A DNA stretch of 64,000 nt from SIG77 sp045589595 (GCA_045589595.1 JAZNPK010000041.1:1-64000), one strand, 5' to 3'; counted from the stretch's first letter, positions 1 through 9,195 are shown. A program made the numbers and translations. The notes: generated by a model not told the origin, from the letters alone.

Positions 1-28
1 GGAACAAATAGCCTTGAGAATTTGTAAA

Positions 29-60
29 ATAAGCCATGATTTTCTCCTATCATGACTTAT
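29..60. repeat. short near-perfect inverted repeat
   Basis: An 11-base arm (29-39) pairs with 50-60 with a single mismatch around a 10-base T/C-rich loop. It lies in 185 bases that hold no convincing gene. It could be the terminator or attenuator of a gene left of the window, or a regulatory palindrome. No T-tract follows directly. Confidence 0.4.
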
Positions 61-90
61 TATACCTCCAACTTTCTGCTCAAACAATAG

Positions 91-140
91 AAAAAGGCTG
101 TTGCTCACCTTTTTGAGGTTTTGCAACAGCCCCTTTTTTT
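91..140. terminator. bidirectional rho-independent terminator
   Basis: A 9-bp stem (96-104 with 123-131) is flanked by five A on its left and a run of T on its right, so it would terminate transcripts in both directions. It lies about 45 bases downstream of the minus-strand lipoprotein gene ending at 186. Its stem resembles the terminator at 3131-3170. Confidence 0.75.
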
Positions 141-185
141 ATGTGCAGAGCCGCGCCCTGCGTTGCGTTTTATGCGGGGTGCCGG

Positions 186-734
186 TTATTCGTCTCCGGC
201 GTCCGCATCTTCGTCATCATCGCCCCAGATGGCACCGCTGTCCAGATCTTCCAGCACATCTTCCGGCAGTTCGATTTTTTCAGAAGTGCAGCGGACTTCG
301 TGATAGATGCAGTTCATGACCCGGTCAGTTTCGGAGGGGGTGAGGATCGCGGCGGCGAACCATTTTCCGTCCTTACCGCTGACGATCTCCATCACGATCC
401 CCATACGGTTTCTGGCGGCGATATACTGATAGGTTTTGCCGCGGTACTGGACTTCCTCCTGTTTTTCGATGGCGCCGAAGGGATTGATATACGGGCTGCA
501 CCGTTTCACCAGTTCTTTCATTGCTGCGGAATCGGCGGACCCGATCTGACTTTTCAGCGGATCGGCGAGGCTGGCAAAAACTTCTTCCGTTTCACCTTTT
601 CCAAGGTTGTTATGGATGGATTTCACGGCATCGTTCAGGTTTCCGGCTTCTTCCGAACCGCATCCGGTGCAGAAGAGGAGTGTTCCGCCGAGGAGGAGCA
701 AACCGGCAGACATGAGAAGAAAGATTCGTTTCAT
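186..734 (-). CDS. putative lipoprotein of unknown function
   Basis: This 182-residue protein begins with a lysine/arginine N-terminus, a leucine-rich hydrophobic stretch and a lipobox-like cysteine (FCTGCGSEE), so it should be a membrane-anchored lipoprotein. The open frame continues upstream to 863, but ATG 734 is chosen because an AGAGG ribosome site lies just before it and the signal peptide starts exactly there. The mature part has charged helices and one block around FGAIEKQEEVQYRGKTYQ that looks like a beta-sheet domain; I recognise no family. The last 15 residues are rich in Asp and Glu. It is a single gene, divergent from the polymerase gene, with its own promoter at 775-803 and a terminator downstream. 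Confidence 0.75.
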   Translation of the reverse strand: MKRIFLLMSAGLLLLGGTLLFCTGCGSEEAGNLNDAVKSIHNNLGKGETEEVFASLADPLKSQIGSADSAAMKELVKRCSPYINPFGAIEKQEEVQYRGKTYQYIAARNRMGIVMEIVSGKDGKWFAAAILTPSETDRVMNCIYHEVRCTSEKIELPEDVLEDLDSGAIWGDDDEDADAGDE

Positions 735-774
735 TTTGACGACCTCTAACATTTTTGGCTGGGGGACCGTTTTT

Positions 775-803
775 AGAATAGCATTCTTTTCTTTCTTTGT
801 CAA
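775..803 (-). promoter_or_regulatory. sigma70-like promoter of the lipoprotein gene
   Basis: On the minus strand, TTGACA (798-803) and TATTCT (775-780) are separated by exactly 17 bases. The start codon is about 40 bases downstream. It is seen directly as a near-consensus match. Confidence 0.65.
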
Positions 804-875
804 GGGGACATCTTGATTTTTTTGATTTTGAAAGTAATTTACAGCAGACAAAGCAGCAGCCAAAGGAGATACGCC

Positions 876-3113
876 ATGCAGATCACAGAACTTGTTCCAT
901 CCGCAGAACAGCGGATCGTTGCCCTTGAAACGGGAAAAGACGGCAAAGCGGTCCTGTTCCGCCGCACGGCGGACGGAAAAATCGAATCGTTCACAAAAGA
1001 TTTCCGTCCTTTTCTGCTTCTCTGTGATCCGGTTCTGCTGAACGGATTTGACGGAAATTTTGACATCGAACCGTTGGCGGGCAGCCGTGAATTCCGTTAT
1101 CTTGCCACGGTTTCCGATCCCGGGGAATACGACCGGGCGAAAAAATTTCTCCGTCAGGTCACCGGTTTTTCTGCGGGTTCCCCCAATGCGCCCTACATTG
1201 CTTTATCCGATCTGACGCAGCAGGCATTGATCCGGCTGCAGATCCGTCTCTTTTCCGGCATGACATTCCACGATGTCCGGCGGATGCAGATCGACATTGA
1301 AACGCTTTGCGGTGACGGATACGATTTTTCCAATGCCGCCCGTGAAAGCGATGCCATCTGTATCATCGGCATGTGCGACAACACCGGCTGGGAATGTACC
1401 ATCTCCACGGCGGACCGGACGGAGAAAGAAATGCTGGAAGATTTTGTACGGATCCTCAATGAGCGTGATCCCGACATCATCGAGGGACATAATCTTTTCC
1501 GTTTCGACCTGCCTTACATCGAAGCCAGAGCCAAACGGCACAAAGTCAAACTTGCCATCGGCAGAGACGGCAGCACGCCATCCAAACGCTCCTCCCGGTT
1601 CAACATTGCGGAGCGGACGGTCAACTACACACGGTACGATATTTACGGCAGACACATTGCCGATACGTATCATCTGGCATTGTTTTACGATGCCATCCGC
1701 CGCGATCTGGACGGCTACGGATTGAAGACCGTGGCAAAACATTTCGGCGTTGCCGCAGAAAACCGCACCTATCTTGAACTGGGCGAAGATGAACAGAGCC
1801 GGATGGATCATCTGTGGCAAACCGATCCGGAACGGTGTCTGGCATACTGTCTGGACGACGTCCGGGAGACGCGTGCCATATCCGCGATCCTTTCGCCCGC
1901 CTCATTTTATCAGACCCAGATCATCCCCCTTTCCTATCAGAACTGCATCATCCGCGGCAACGCCACGAGGATCGACGCCATTTTTCTGGCGGAATATCTC
2001 ACGGCACACCAGTCAGTTCCGGCGCCGGAACTGCCGCGCCCCTTTGCCGGAGCCCTTACAAAATCCTTTACGGAAGGCGTCTGCCGGGATGTGATGCATT
2101 GCGACGTACAGTCCCTTTATCCCTCCATTCTGCTTGCGGGGAAACGGGGTCCGTCCCGTGACGATCTGGGGGTGTTCCTCCGTTTTCTGGAAACACTCCG
2201 CGCCTTCCGTCTGAAAATGAAAGATGCCGCCAGAAATGCGGCGACCCGGGAAGAAAAAGACTACGCCTCCAGTCTGCAGGCGACCTTCAAGATCCTCATC
2301 AATTCCTTCTACGGCTATCTGGGATTTGCTCAGGGATTCCTCAACGATTACGATCTGGCGGAAAACGTCACCACCCGCGGCAGAGAGATCCTGACCATGA
2401 TGCTCGATCTTCTGACCGGAGCCGGAGCCACGCCCGTGGAAATGGATACGGACGGTATTTATTTTCAGGCACCCGCCGGGATCACAGCGCAGGAACTGGA
2501 CAGAAAACTTGCCGCCGCTCTGCCGGAAGGGATCAGCGTGGATTTCGATGAACAATACGATGCCATGTTTGCATACAAAAGCAAAAATTATGCCCTGCTC
2601 CACCGGAACGGATCGCTCACCATTTCCGGTGCGGCACTCAAATCCAGAGGTCTTGAACCGTTCCAGCGGGACTACATCCGGGAGACCATCACCGCCCTGC
2701 TCCGGGATGATGCCGAAGCCTTCCGCAATGCCGATGCCGCCTGCGAAAAAGCCATCCGCGAACATACTTTCCCCTTTGCGAAACTGGCAAAAAGTGAAAC
2801 CCTTTCTGATTCACCGGATACCTATGCAAAAAAACTGAACGCCGGGACCGGCAGACGCAGTGCCGCTTATGAACTGGCATTGCGGTCCGGCAGGGAATAT
2901 CGCGCCGGGGATCAGGTCACATTCTATATCACCGGCACAAAAAAGAATGTTGCAGTGGTGGACAGCGCAAAACTTCTTTCCGATGCCGATCCCGCCGACC
3001 GGGATGAAAATGTGGCATACTATCTTTCCAAACTGGACGAACTGCGGAAAAAATTCGCCCCGTTCACCGGAAAATTCCAGCAGACGGAAACGCAGCCGGA
3101 ATTCGATTTCTGA
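876..3113 (+). CDS. family B DNA polymerase with 3'-5' exonuclease
   Basis: This 745-residue DNA-directed DNA polymerase is probably used in repair or translesion synthesis, as bacterial Pol II is. The exonuclease motifs are intact: Exo I DIE (D140, E142), Exo II in EGHNLFRFDLPYI, and Exo III YCLDD. The polymerase motifs are also intact: motif A CDVQSLYPS (D410), motif B KILINSFYG, and motif C EMDTDG (D524, D526). The DTDG form of motif C is more typical of archaeal B-family enzymes than of E. coli Pol II, which has DTDS. ATG 876 is preferred over the upstream frame start at 813 because AAAGGAG lies at 863-869. It is monocistronic, with the convergent dehydrogenase gene separated by a terminator. 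Length is normal for the family. Confidence 0.93.
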   Translation: MQITELVPSAEQRIVALETGKDGKAVLFRRTADGKIESFTKDFRPFLLLCDPVLLNGFDGNFDIEPLAGSREFRYLATVSDPGEYDRAKKFLRQVTGFSAGSPNAPYIALSDLTQQALIRLQIRLFSGMTFHDVRRMQIDIETLCGDGYDFSNAARESDAICIIGMCDNTGWECTISTADRTEKEMLEDFVRILNERDPDIIEGHNLFRFDLPYIEARAKRHKVKLAIGRDGSTPSKRSSRFNIAERTVNYTRYDIYGRHIADTYHLALFYDAIRRDLDGYGLKTVAKHFGVAAENRTYLELGEDEQSRMDHLWQTDPERCLAYCLDDVRETRAISAILSPASFYQTQIIPLSYQNCIIRGNATRIDAIFLAEYLTAHQSVPAPELPRPFAGALTKSFTEGVCRDVMHCDVQSLYPSILLAGKRGPSRDDLGVFLRFLETLRAFRLKMKDAARNAATREEKDYASSLQATFKILINSFYGYLGFAQGFLNDYDLAENVTTRGREILTMMLDLLTGAGATPVEMDTDGIYFQAPAGITAQELDRKLAAALPEGISVDFDEQYDAMFAYKSKNYALLHRNGSLTISGAALKSRGLEPFQRDYIRETITALLRDDAEAFRNADAACEKAIREHTFPFAKLAKSETLSDSPDTYAKKLNAGTGRRSAAYELALRSGREYRAGDQVTFYITGTKKNVAVVDSAKLLSDADPADRDENVAYYLSKLDELRKKFAPFTGKFQQTETQPEFDF

Positions 3114-3130
3114 ACTCAGAAAACCGGCAC

Positions 3131-3170
3131 AAAAAAAGGCTGCCGCATCCTTCATGAGTTTGCAGCAGCC
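3131..3170 (-). terminator. rho-independent terminator of the dehydrogenase gene
   Basis: A stem of 9 of 10 pairs (3138-3147 with 3161-3170) is followed on the minus strand by seven T (3131-3137). It lies between convergent genes. On the plus strand the T-tract is weak, so it mainly serves the minus-strand gene. Confidence 0.7.
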
Positions 3171-3198
3171 CTGTTCTGTTTCGATCTGAAAGAAAAGA

Positions 3199-4257
3199 TC
3201 AGACTTCCACTTCGCAATCCATTGCGCTGGATTTGTAAATGGCATCCAGCAGACGCATCACGATCACGCCCTGTTCGCCGGTGGCGGGGACTTCGCCCTT
3301 GCCCTGAACGGCGGCAACAAATTTGCGCATTTCCGTGGGGAACTGTTCCTGTTCTTTGGAGTAGGAAAGTTTCACATCAGCCAGTTTGCCGTCCATTTCG
3401 GTCAGCAGCGTGGTCTGGGCGCCGCCGAACTTGATACCGCCTTTATCGCCCAGCAGTTCAACGCTGGAATCGTCTTCGGCGTTGCAAGCCCAGGCAACTT
3501 CAAAGGAGAGGGTGGCTTTTTTGCCGAAGCGGACAAAACCTGCGGCATAGTCATCCACGTCAAAGGTACCTTCGTAGTTCGGGGGACCTGCCCACATGCT
3601 GATGTAGTGATAATCTTTCATGGGTGCGCCGAATTTGGTATAGACTTTGGCACTGGCGCGGGTGGGATTCCAGTAATCAGTCATCCACATAACAAGGTCG
3701 AGGAAGTGAACTGCGATATCGATCAGACCACCGCCGCCGGAGCGTGCTTTGGTCGTAAACCAGCCGCCGAGACCGGGAATACCGCGGCGACGGATCAGTT
3801 TCACGCGGATCTGATAGATCTCACCGAGACGGCCGGATTCCACAATATCTTTCACAGCCTGAGCTTCGGGATTCTGACGCCAGACCATACCCATCTGCAG
3901 CTGTTTGCCGGCAGCATCTCTGGCGGCGATGATATCTCTGGCGAGATCCGCATTGAGGGTCATGGGTTTTTCAAGCAGAACGTGTTTGCCCGCCTTGAAC
4001 GCATCAATGGCGATGGGGGCATGAACATCGTTGGGAACGCAGATACTGACGGCGTCGATCTCAGGATCTGCCAGCAGTTCGTGATAATCCACATACGTTT
4101 TTGCAACTTCATGGCGTTTCGCTTTTTCTTCCAGACGATCCGGAAGGATGTCGCACAATGCAACGATTTCTGCGTCAGCCACTTTCTTGTAGGCATCCGC
4201 ATGAACGGAACCGATGGTACCGCAGCCGATAATGCCGATCCTGACTTTCTGATCCAT
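3199..4257 (-). CDS. Gfo/Idh/MocA family NAD(P)-dependent oxidoreductase
   Basis: This 352-residue dehydrogenase belongs to the inositol/sugar dehydrogenase superfamily. The N-terminal Rossmann fold starts with RIGIIGCGTIG (dinucleotide binding), followed by the family's EKPMTLN motif, whose Lys is the usual catalytic residue. The C-terminal alpha/beta domain carries a DIAVHFLDLVMWM helix. The substrate is probably a sugar, sugar alcohol or derivative, but cannot be named from sequence. ATG 4257 is chosen because AAGGAG precedes it at a good distance; seven extra codons upstream lack a ribosome site. The gene stands alone, with a 14-base palindrome at its predicted transcription start (4333-4346). 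Confidence 0.9.
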   Translation of the reverse strand: MDQKVRIGIIGCGTIGSVHADAYKKVADAEIVALCDILPDRLEEKAKRHEVAKTYVDYHELLADPEIDAVSICVPNDVHAPIAIDAFKAGKHVLLEKPMTLNADLARDIIAARDAAGKQLQMGMVWRQNPEAQAVKDIVESGRLGEIYQIRVKLIRRRGIPGLGGWFTTKARSGGGGLIDIAVHFLDLVMWMTDYWNPTRASAKVYTKFGAPMKDYHYISMWAGPPNYEGTFDVDDYAAGFVRFGKKATLSFEVAWACNAEDDSSVELLGDKGGIKFGGAQTTLLTEMDGKLADVKLSYSKEQEQFPTEMRKFVAAVQGKGEVPATGEQGVIVMRLLDAIYKSSAMDCEVEV

Positions 4258-4332
4258 TTTTATTTTCTCCTTGGTCAAAATAAATTGTCCTGCCGCTCCG
4301 GGAACTTGACATTCCCCGTAAAAAGCAGACAG

Positions 4333-4346
4333 TGAACTTCAGTTCA
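4333..4346. promoter_or_regulatory. candidate operator palindrome (TGAACTTCAGTTCA)
   Basis: Two 6-base arms, TGAACT and AGTTCA, are separated by two bases. It lies six bases downstream of the candidate -10 of the dehydrogenase promoter, where a repressor would block initiation. The dimension suits LacI- or GntR-type regulators. No regulator gene is adjacent. Confidence 0.4.
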
Positions 4347-4352
4347 GAATGT

Positions 4353-4380
4353 ATTTTAGCACAATGTCAACGAAAAACAA
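4353..4380 (-). promoter_or_regulatory. candidate promoter of the dehydrogenase gene
   Basis: On the minus strand TTGTTT (4375-4380) and TAAAAT (4353-4358) are spaced by 16 bases. A TTGACA also occurs nearby but has no -10 at a suitable distance. Confidence 0.4.
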
Positions 4381-4410
4381 CCGGACTTTTCAAAAAAAAG
4401 GAAAGTTTTT

Positions 4411-5718
4411 TCAAACGGCGATCAGATTTCTGCGGATGGAAGCGATCTCCTCTGCCGTCACACCGATGGCAAGCAGATATTTTTCCACACGCTCCATCCA
4501 GTTTCCGGCTCCGGGCGCATAAGCGGCAATATTGGTGCGCCATTCCACAAAATATTCAATGCTGCGTTTCCGCGGAAAGAAGGAAAGGGAACTCAACTCG
4601 TAATCCAGCATCAGTTCTTCTTCCGGTACGCCCAGAAGAGCATTCAGCAGAAACGCGACCTCTCCGGTCCGGTCACACCCGCCGTTGCAGTGAAAGAAAA
4701 CCGGATACAATCCCGGATCGGCAAACAGGCGTATGGTCTCCCGGAACAGTTCACATTGCTCCGGCGTGAAAGAGTGATAGGCATTGACAGGACGGTGGAC
4801 CCAGCGGACAGAATCCCCCAGATCGCTGCCGGTACGCCCCACCACATTTTCAGCATAACGCAGATCCAGTTCGGTACGGATCTGCAGTTCATCCCGCAGA
4901 AACGCATGATTTTCCGGACACCCCGGAAGGAACATGGCGTGGTCGGAACCGCGGTACGCCATTCCCTGCCGGACGACTCCGCCGGAAATGGAACGGTATC
5001 CGCCGATGTCCCGCAGATTGACCGGACCGTTTTCCCGGGCGGGAACGGCGATCAGACGCGGACCGTACGCGGTAAAAAAATGCTGTTCCGCAGAGACCGC
5101 ACCGGTACTGTCCGTCACATGCCACCGATATTCAGTGCCGGTAAAAAGATTCCAGACCTCACAGCATGGACCGGAACAGGAAACGGTCTTTACTTTTCCG
5201 CCGCCGGTCAAAGTCAGGGTATAGGGAGCAGTTCCGCCCTGCCAGCTGAAACAGACCGGTTCCGGAAAACTGATCTGATCCCGTTCAAGATTGCCGTCGC
5301 CACCGGCAACATAGCCGGCTCCGCGTATCGCAAGCTGTTCTTTCCAATCGGAACGGAGCAGAGATTTTTCCGCACCCGGCAGGGGCAGAAGCAGACGGAT
5401 CTCCATATCAGCGCGGAGCTGACGGACATCTTCCAGTTCCTCCGCTTTTCCATCGGGCGTGGCAAGAAAGACTTTGATGCTGAACCGGTAGGGATCGCTG
5501 CCCGGACGGATCACACGCATGGTCTTGAGAAAAACGGATTGTGCGCCCTGCTGCAGTTCATAACGGGTAGAGGGAAACATCTCCATACCATCGATATACT
5601 GAGCCACAAACACGGTGGCAGCGCGTTCCAGTTCGATTTCCAGCACGGGGCGGATCTGCGCTTCTGTTCCATCTGTATTCAAACGGATCTGATTTTTGTA
5701 GGAAAGGATCTTCATCAT
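4411..5718 (-). CDS. tyrosine-specific protein phosphatase, CX5R type
   Basis: A 435-residue protein whose C-terminal half is a dual-specificity or tyrosine phosphatase domain of the bacterial Y_phosphatase3 type. The signatures are NLRDIGGYRS followed by RQGMAYRGSD, and the active-site loop HCNGGCDRTG with nucleophile C344 and R350. The first 220 or so residues look like one or two beta-sandwich domains, unusual for this family and perhaps a targeting or ligand-binding module. I see no signal peptide from the chosen start. ATG 5718 is preferred because AAAGGAG lies upstream; the open frame continues to 5856 without a ribosome site. The substrate may be a phosphoprotein, phosphoinositide or phosphosugar. 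Confidence 0.82.
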   Translation of the reverse strand: MMKILSYKNQIRLNTDGTEAQIRPVLEIELERAATVFVAQYIDGMEMFPSTRYELQQGAQSVFLKTMRVIRPGSDPYRFSIKVFLATPDGKAEELEDVRQLRADMEIRLLLPLPGAEKSLLRSDWKEQLAIRGAGYVAGGDGNLERDQISFPEPVCFSWQGGTAPYTLTLTGGGKVKTVSCSGPCCEVWNLFTGTEYRWHVTDSTGAVSAEQHFFTAYGPRLIAVPARENGPVNLRDIGGYRSISGGVVRQGMAYRGSDHAMFLPGCPENHAFLRDELQIRTELDLRYAENVVGRTGSDLGDSVRWVHRPVNAYHSFTPEQCELFRETIRLFADPGLYPVFFHCNGGCDRTGEVAFLLNALLGVPEEELMLDYELSSLSFFPRKRSIEYFVEWRTNIAAYAPGAGNWMERVEKYLLAIGVTAEEIASIRRNLIAV

Positions 5719-5888
5719 CGTATCTTCAACTCCTTTGGCATTTGTTTCCGACATAATGTAGTACAATTTGATCTGTTTTCCATACCGGACGCAAAAAAAA
5801 TCATGATTTTCTGCAACCGGCATTGAAAAGCGGAGAGAAACAGAGTAGATTACCAAGTGTTTTAAATTGTGAATAAACCAAAGGTCTT

Positions 5889-7169
5889 ATGCCGTTTATG
5901 CTGAATCATCTGAAACTCACGCGGTCCGCGCTCCGGATATGCCTGACAGTGCTGCTGATGCTATCCGCCGCACTGCCGCTGTGTGCGCAGGAAAAAAAGC
6001 CGGCACAGTCCCCGTTCCAGTCCGGTCCCGCCTACAAAAGCATGATGGAATTTCTGAATGCTCTGGCACTGATCCGGACGACTTACGTGGATGCGGATAA
6101 AGTCACCGATGAAAAACTGTTCAAAGCGGCACTGCGTGGTCTGCTTCACGAACTGGATGCCTATTCCGATTACGAGTCCAGCGAAACCTTCAAAGCCACC
6201 CGGGAGGAAACGACCGGAGAGATCGCCGGGATCGGTGTCGTTGTCACCTGCCGGAACAGGACCCTTGAGATCATGGAAGTCCGGAAAGACAGTCCTGCGG
6301 CAAAAGCCGGATTGAAAGCCGGAGACCTGATTCTGGAAATCGACGGCAAAACATTCGACAATATGAGCGGCGGCGTGCGGCTTCTGCGGGGGGAAGTCGG
6401 CGATTCCGTCCGGCTGAAAGTGTACCGTTCCGCCAACGATACCACCAGCGAGATCTCCGTGGAACGGGCAGTGATCCGGCTGTCGTCTGTGACCGGCGCA
6501 AAGATCATCGCTCCGGGGGTGGGGTATCTGCGGATCATGCAGTTCGGCACACGGACCGCATCCGAACTGGATCAGGCACTTGCGCAGCTGGATCAGCAGG
6601 GAATGAAACAGCTTGTGATCGATCTGCGGAACAATCCCGGCGGTCTTGTGATCGCGGCGGGGGATGCCTGCAGCCGTTTTCTCACACCGGGCAAACGCAT
6701 CGTGTCTCTGGAAGGCAGAAATGCCAAAGAAAAACAGGTCATCGTGGCGAAACCGTGCAAGTCTTATCCCGATCTGCCGGTGGCGGTCCTGATCAACGAA
6801 AATACAGCAAGTGCGGCAGAGATCATGACAGCCTGTCTGCAGGATCACAAGCGTGCAGTGGCGATCGGGGAACGGACCTTCGGAAAAGGTGTGGTCCAGA
6901 CACTGATCCCCTTCGGCGAGAAGGAAGCCCTGCGGATCACAACGGCAAAATATTACACCCCGGCAAGAAGGGTGATCCAGGATAACGGCATTGAACCGGA
7001 TGTGGCAGTTCCCCTTTCCACAGCCCGGAATTTTGCACTGGCGGCACAGTTGAACTTTCATCCCGGGGAGATCCGCCCCAAGATCCCGAACGCGGTCCGC
7101 GACATTCAGCTGGAACGGGCAATGGAGATCCTGAAAGCGGTCCGGTTATTCAAAGACGGCAAACAATAA
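5889..7169 (+). CDS. carboxyl-terminal processing protease, S41 family
   Basis: This 426-residue serine protease cleaves the C-termini of periplasmic or envelope proteins. A signal peptide or anchor (residues 10-34, ending near LCAQE) is followed by an N-terminal cap, a PDZ domain (about 95-180, with GIGVVV and GLKAGDLILEIDG) and the S41 catalytic core. The Ser/Lys dyad is visible as S308 in NENTASAAEI and K333 in FGKGVVQ, 25 residues apart as in CtpA. ATG 5889 has AAAGG four bases away; ATG 5898 is an alternative. The small lipoprotein gene follows 30 bases downstream and probably shares its transcript. Confidence 0.92.
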   Translation: MPFMLNHLKLTRSALRICLTVLLMLSAALPLCAQEKKPAQSPFQSGPAYKSMMEFLNALALIRTTYVDADKVTDEKLFKAALRGLLHELDAYSDYESSETFKATREETTGEIAGIGVVVTCRNRTLEIMEVRKDSPAAKAGLKAGDLILEIDGKTFDNMSGGVRLLRGEVGDSVRLKVYRSANDTTSEISVERAVIRLSSVTGAKIIAPGVGYLRIMQFGTRTASELDQALAQLDQQGMKQLVIDLRNNPGGLVIAAGDACSRFLTPGKRIVSLEGRNAKEKQVIVAKPCKSYPDLPVAVLINENTASAAEIMTACLQDHKRAVAIGERTFGKGVVQTLIPFGEKEALRITTAKYYTPARRVIQDNGIEPDVAVPLSTARNFALAAQLNFHPGEIRPKIPNAVRDIQLERAMEILKAVRLFKDGKQ

Positions 7170-7199
7170 TAACGCATTGATACATAAAGGAAAACAACA

Positions 7200-7766
7200 A
7201 TGAAAAAACTCTTTTACGCCCTTCTGCTGGGAACGGCAGCTCTGCTGACCGGCTGCGCCCGTGAACTGATCGTGGCGGAAGTCCTCCAGATCCCGGAACA
7301 GGCGGTGGTCCGCACGGCATACAATCTGTGGTACACCAACCCCCTCGAAATGGATACGGTCAATGTCCAGAAAGGTACGATCCTTCCCTTCGGCACGCCC
7401 GTTGAGATCACGAAAGCCACAGACCGTGAAATCCTTTTTCAGACCGCCGACGGCAAAAAATTCCGGATCGAATTTGAGCCGGATTACCGTTTGCAGTCGC
7501 CGGAAGAATATCTGCGGGATCTGTTCACGCTCAAGAGTGTGGAAGAGATCTGCGCCGGTATGGATCTGCTCGTCCGCGAAAAGATCCGCCGCGGCATTGT
7601 GGAAAAAGGTATGGACAAAGCGGATGTGCTGATCGCATACGGTCCTCCCTGTGCATTCCGTACGCCCAGTGCGGCGGCAGCCACCTGGCTTTATCCCCAG
7701 GATTTTCTGGAATACAAACGGATCGTTTTCAAGGGCGGCAAAGTTCTTGAGATCATCCAGCCGTAA
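7200..7766 (+). CDS. lipoprotein with SmpA/OmlA-like C-terminal region
   Basis: A 188-residue lipoprotein with a clear lipobox (ALLTGCARE). The C-terminal segment, EKGMDKADVLIAYGPP followed by TWLYPQDF, has the pattern of SmpA/OmlA (BamE-like) domains, where a helix leads to a 'G-P-P' turn and a small sheet. The central part (IPFGTPVEITKATDR) could be an SH3-like or beta domain. An AAAGGA ribosome site precedes the start. Lying directly after an envelope protease, it may act in the cell envelope. The BamE-like assignment rests on pattern only. Confidence 0.75.
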   Translation: MKKLFYALLLGTAALLTGCARELIVAEVLQIPEQAVVRTAYNLWYTNPLEMDTVNVQKGTILPFGTPVEITKATDREILFQTADGKKFRIEFEPDYRLQSPEEYLRDLFTLKSVEEICAGMDLLVREKIRRGIVEKGMDKADVLIAYGPPCAFRTPSAAAATWLYPQDFLEYKRIVFKGGKVLEIIQP

Positions 7767-7793
7767 AGCTTCATCATCCGGCACGGTACAGAT

Positions 7794-7821
7794 TTGACTT
7801 TTCTGTTTTCTGTGCTATATT
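7794..7821 (+). promoter_or_regulatory. sigma70-like promoter of the yebC operon
   Basis: TTGACT (7794-7799) and TATATT (7816-7821) are spaced by 16 bases, about 48 bases ahead of the yebC start. Confidence 0.65.
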
Positions 7822-7869
7822 AACCGAAATTTTTATTTATTCTGAACAAACATAAGGAAGATTGCAACT

Positions 7870-8628
7870 ATGTCCGGTCACAGCAAATGGGCGAATATCA
7901 AACACAAGAAGGAAGCAACTGACAAGAAGAAAGGTCAGGCTTTCTCCAAACTGGCAAAAGAGATCATGGTGGCGACGAAGGTCGGCGGCAAAGATCCCAA
8001 CTCCAATATCAAGCTGCGTATGGCACTGGCATCTGCCCGTGCTGCAAATATGCCCCGTGAAAATATCGAACGCGCCATCAAAAAAGGTGCCGGTGAACTG
8101 GGCGATGTGACGTATGAAGAAGTGACGTATGAAGGCTACGGTCCCGCAGGTACCGCCATCATCGTGGAATGTCTGACGGACAACAAGAACCGTACCATCT
8201 GCGATGTGCGTATGGCATTTGACCGCAACAACGGCAATCTGGCGGCATCCGGTGCTGTGGCATGGATGTTCCAGAGAAAAGCACATTTCGTGATCGAAGG
8301 CGAAAATGCAGATGAAGAAAAACTGATGGATCTGGTGCTGGATGCCGGTGCGGATGATATCAGCGTGGAAGACGGCGTGGCGGAAATCTGGGGCGCACCC
8401 GAAGCGTTCGCAGATATTTCCAAAGCTCTGGAAGATGCTGACATTGCCTGCTCCGAAGCCGGTATCTCCCGTCAGCCTGAAAATACCGTGGAGATCAAAG
8501 ATGTCCATACTGCACAGCAGGTCCTCCGCCTCATCGACAAGCTGGAAGATCTGGACGACGTCCAGTCCGTCCATGCCAACGATGACATTGCGGATGACAT
8601 CATGGAGCAGATTGACGCGATGGAATAA
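7870..8628 (+). CDS. yebC: YebC/PmpR family regulator or translation factor
   Basis: A 252-residue member of the YebC/TACO1 family. The N-terminal signature MSGHSKWANIKHKKE and the following basic helix are typical, as is the acidic C-terminal part (YEEVTYEGYGPAGTAI). The family has been described both as DNA-binding regulators (PmpR) and as factors relieving ribosome stalling at proline stretches. It sits directly before ruvC, an arrangement common in bacteria. AAGGAAG lies nine bases before ATG. It is the first gene of a five-gene operon. Confidence 0.95.
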   Translation: MSGHSKWANIKHKKEATDKKKGQAFSKLAKEIMVATKVGGKDPNSNIKLRMALASARAANMPRENIERAIKKGAGELGDVTYEEVTYEGYGPAGTAIIVECLTDNKNRTICDVRMAFDRNNGNLAASGAVAWMFQRKAHFVIEGENADEEKLMDLVLDAGADDISVEDGVAEIWGAPEAFADISKALEDADIACSEAGISRQPENTVEIKDVHTAQQVLRLIDKLEDLDDVQSVHANDDIADDIMEQIDAME

Positions 8629-8646
8629 TCTTCGCAGAAAGATCCT

Positions 8647-9156
8647 ATGATCATTCTCGGAATCGATACCGCAATCCGGAAAACCGGTTACGGCGTACTC
8701 GAAATGAGCAGCGCCGGAAAACTGAAAGTGCTGGATTGCGGCGTTATTGCAAATACAGCAAAGCTGCGGCACAGCGAATGTCTGCGGCGGCTGTCCGGCG
8801 GGATCGGGCAGTTGATCGATGCGTTTCATCCGGACGCGGCGTCCATTGAAAGCGCATTTGTCAGCAGGAATATCCGGACCGCCATGATCCTGAGTCTGGC
8901 GCGAGGCGCAGTGATCGCAAAACTTGCGGAACGGTCCGTACCAGTGTATGAATATTCACCGAAGACGGCGAAACGCGCAGCGACAGGACGGGGCGAAGCC
9001 TCGAAAGAACAGGTGGCGGCATTGATCGCAACGATGGGCGGATTGAATATCTGTGACATCCCGAACGATGCGACCGATGCTCTGGCATTGGCATTGTGTC
9101 ACGGTTCACTGGCTCTGGGTGCAGGCGGCGGTCTGCTTCTGCCGGATCCGGTGTGA
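8647..9156 (+). CDS. ruvC: Holliday junction resolvase RuvC
   Basis: A 169-residue endonuclease that cuts four-way DNA junctions during recombination, working with RuvAB. The catalytic acidic residues are all present: D7 in GIDTAIRKTGYG, E68 in SIESAF, and D141/D144 in NDATDALALAL. Length is normal for the family. It lies 18 bases after yebC and 39 before psd. ruvB is encoded separately at 31927, and no ruvA is found in the window. Confidence 0.95.
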   Translation: MIILGIDTAIRKTGYGVLEMSSAGKLKVLDCGVIANTAKLRHSECLRRLSGGIGQLIDAFHPDAASIESAFVSRNIRTAMILSLARGAVIAKLAERSVPVYEYSPKTAKRAATGRGEASKEQVAALIATMGGLNICDIPNDATDALALALCHGSLALGAGGGLLLPDPV

Positions 9157-9195
9157 CCGGAAAACTGAAACGGAACGGAAAACAAGGTATCGGAA

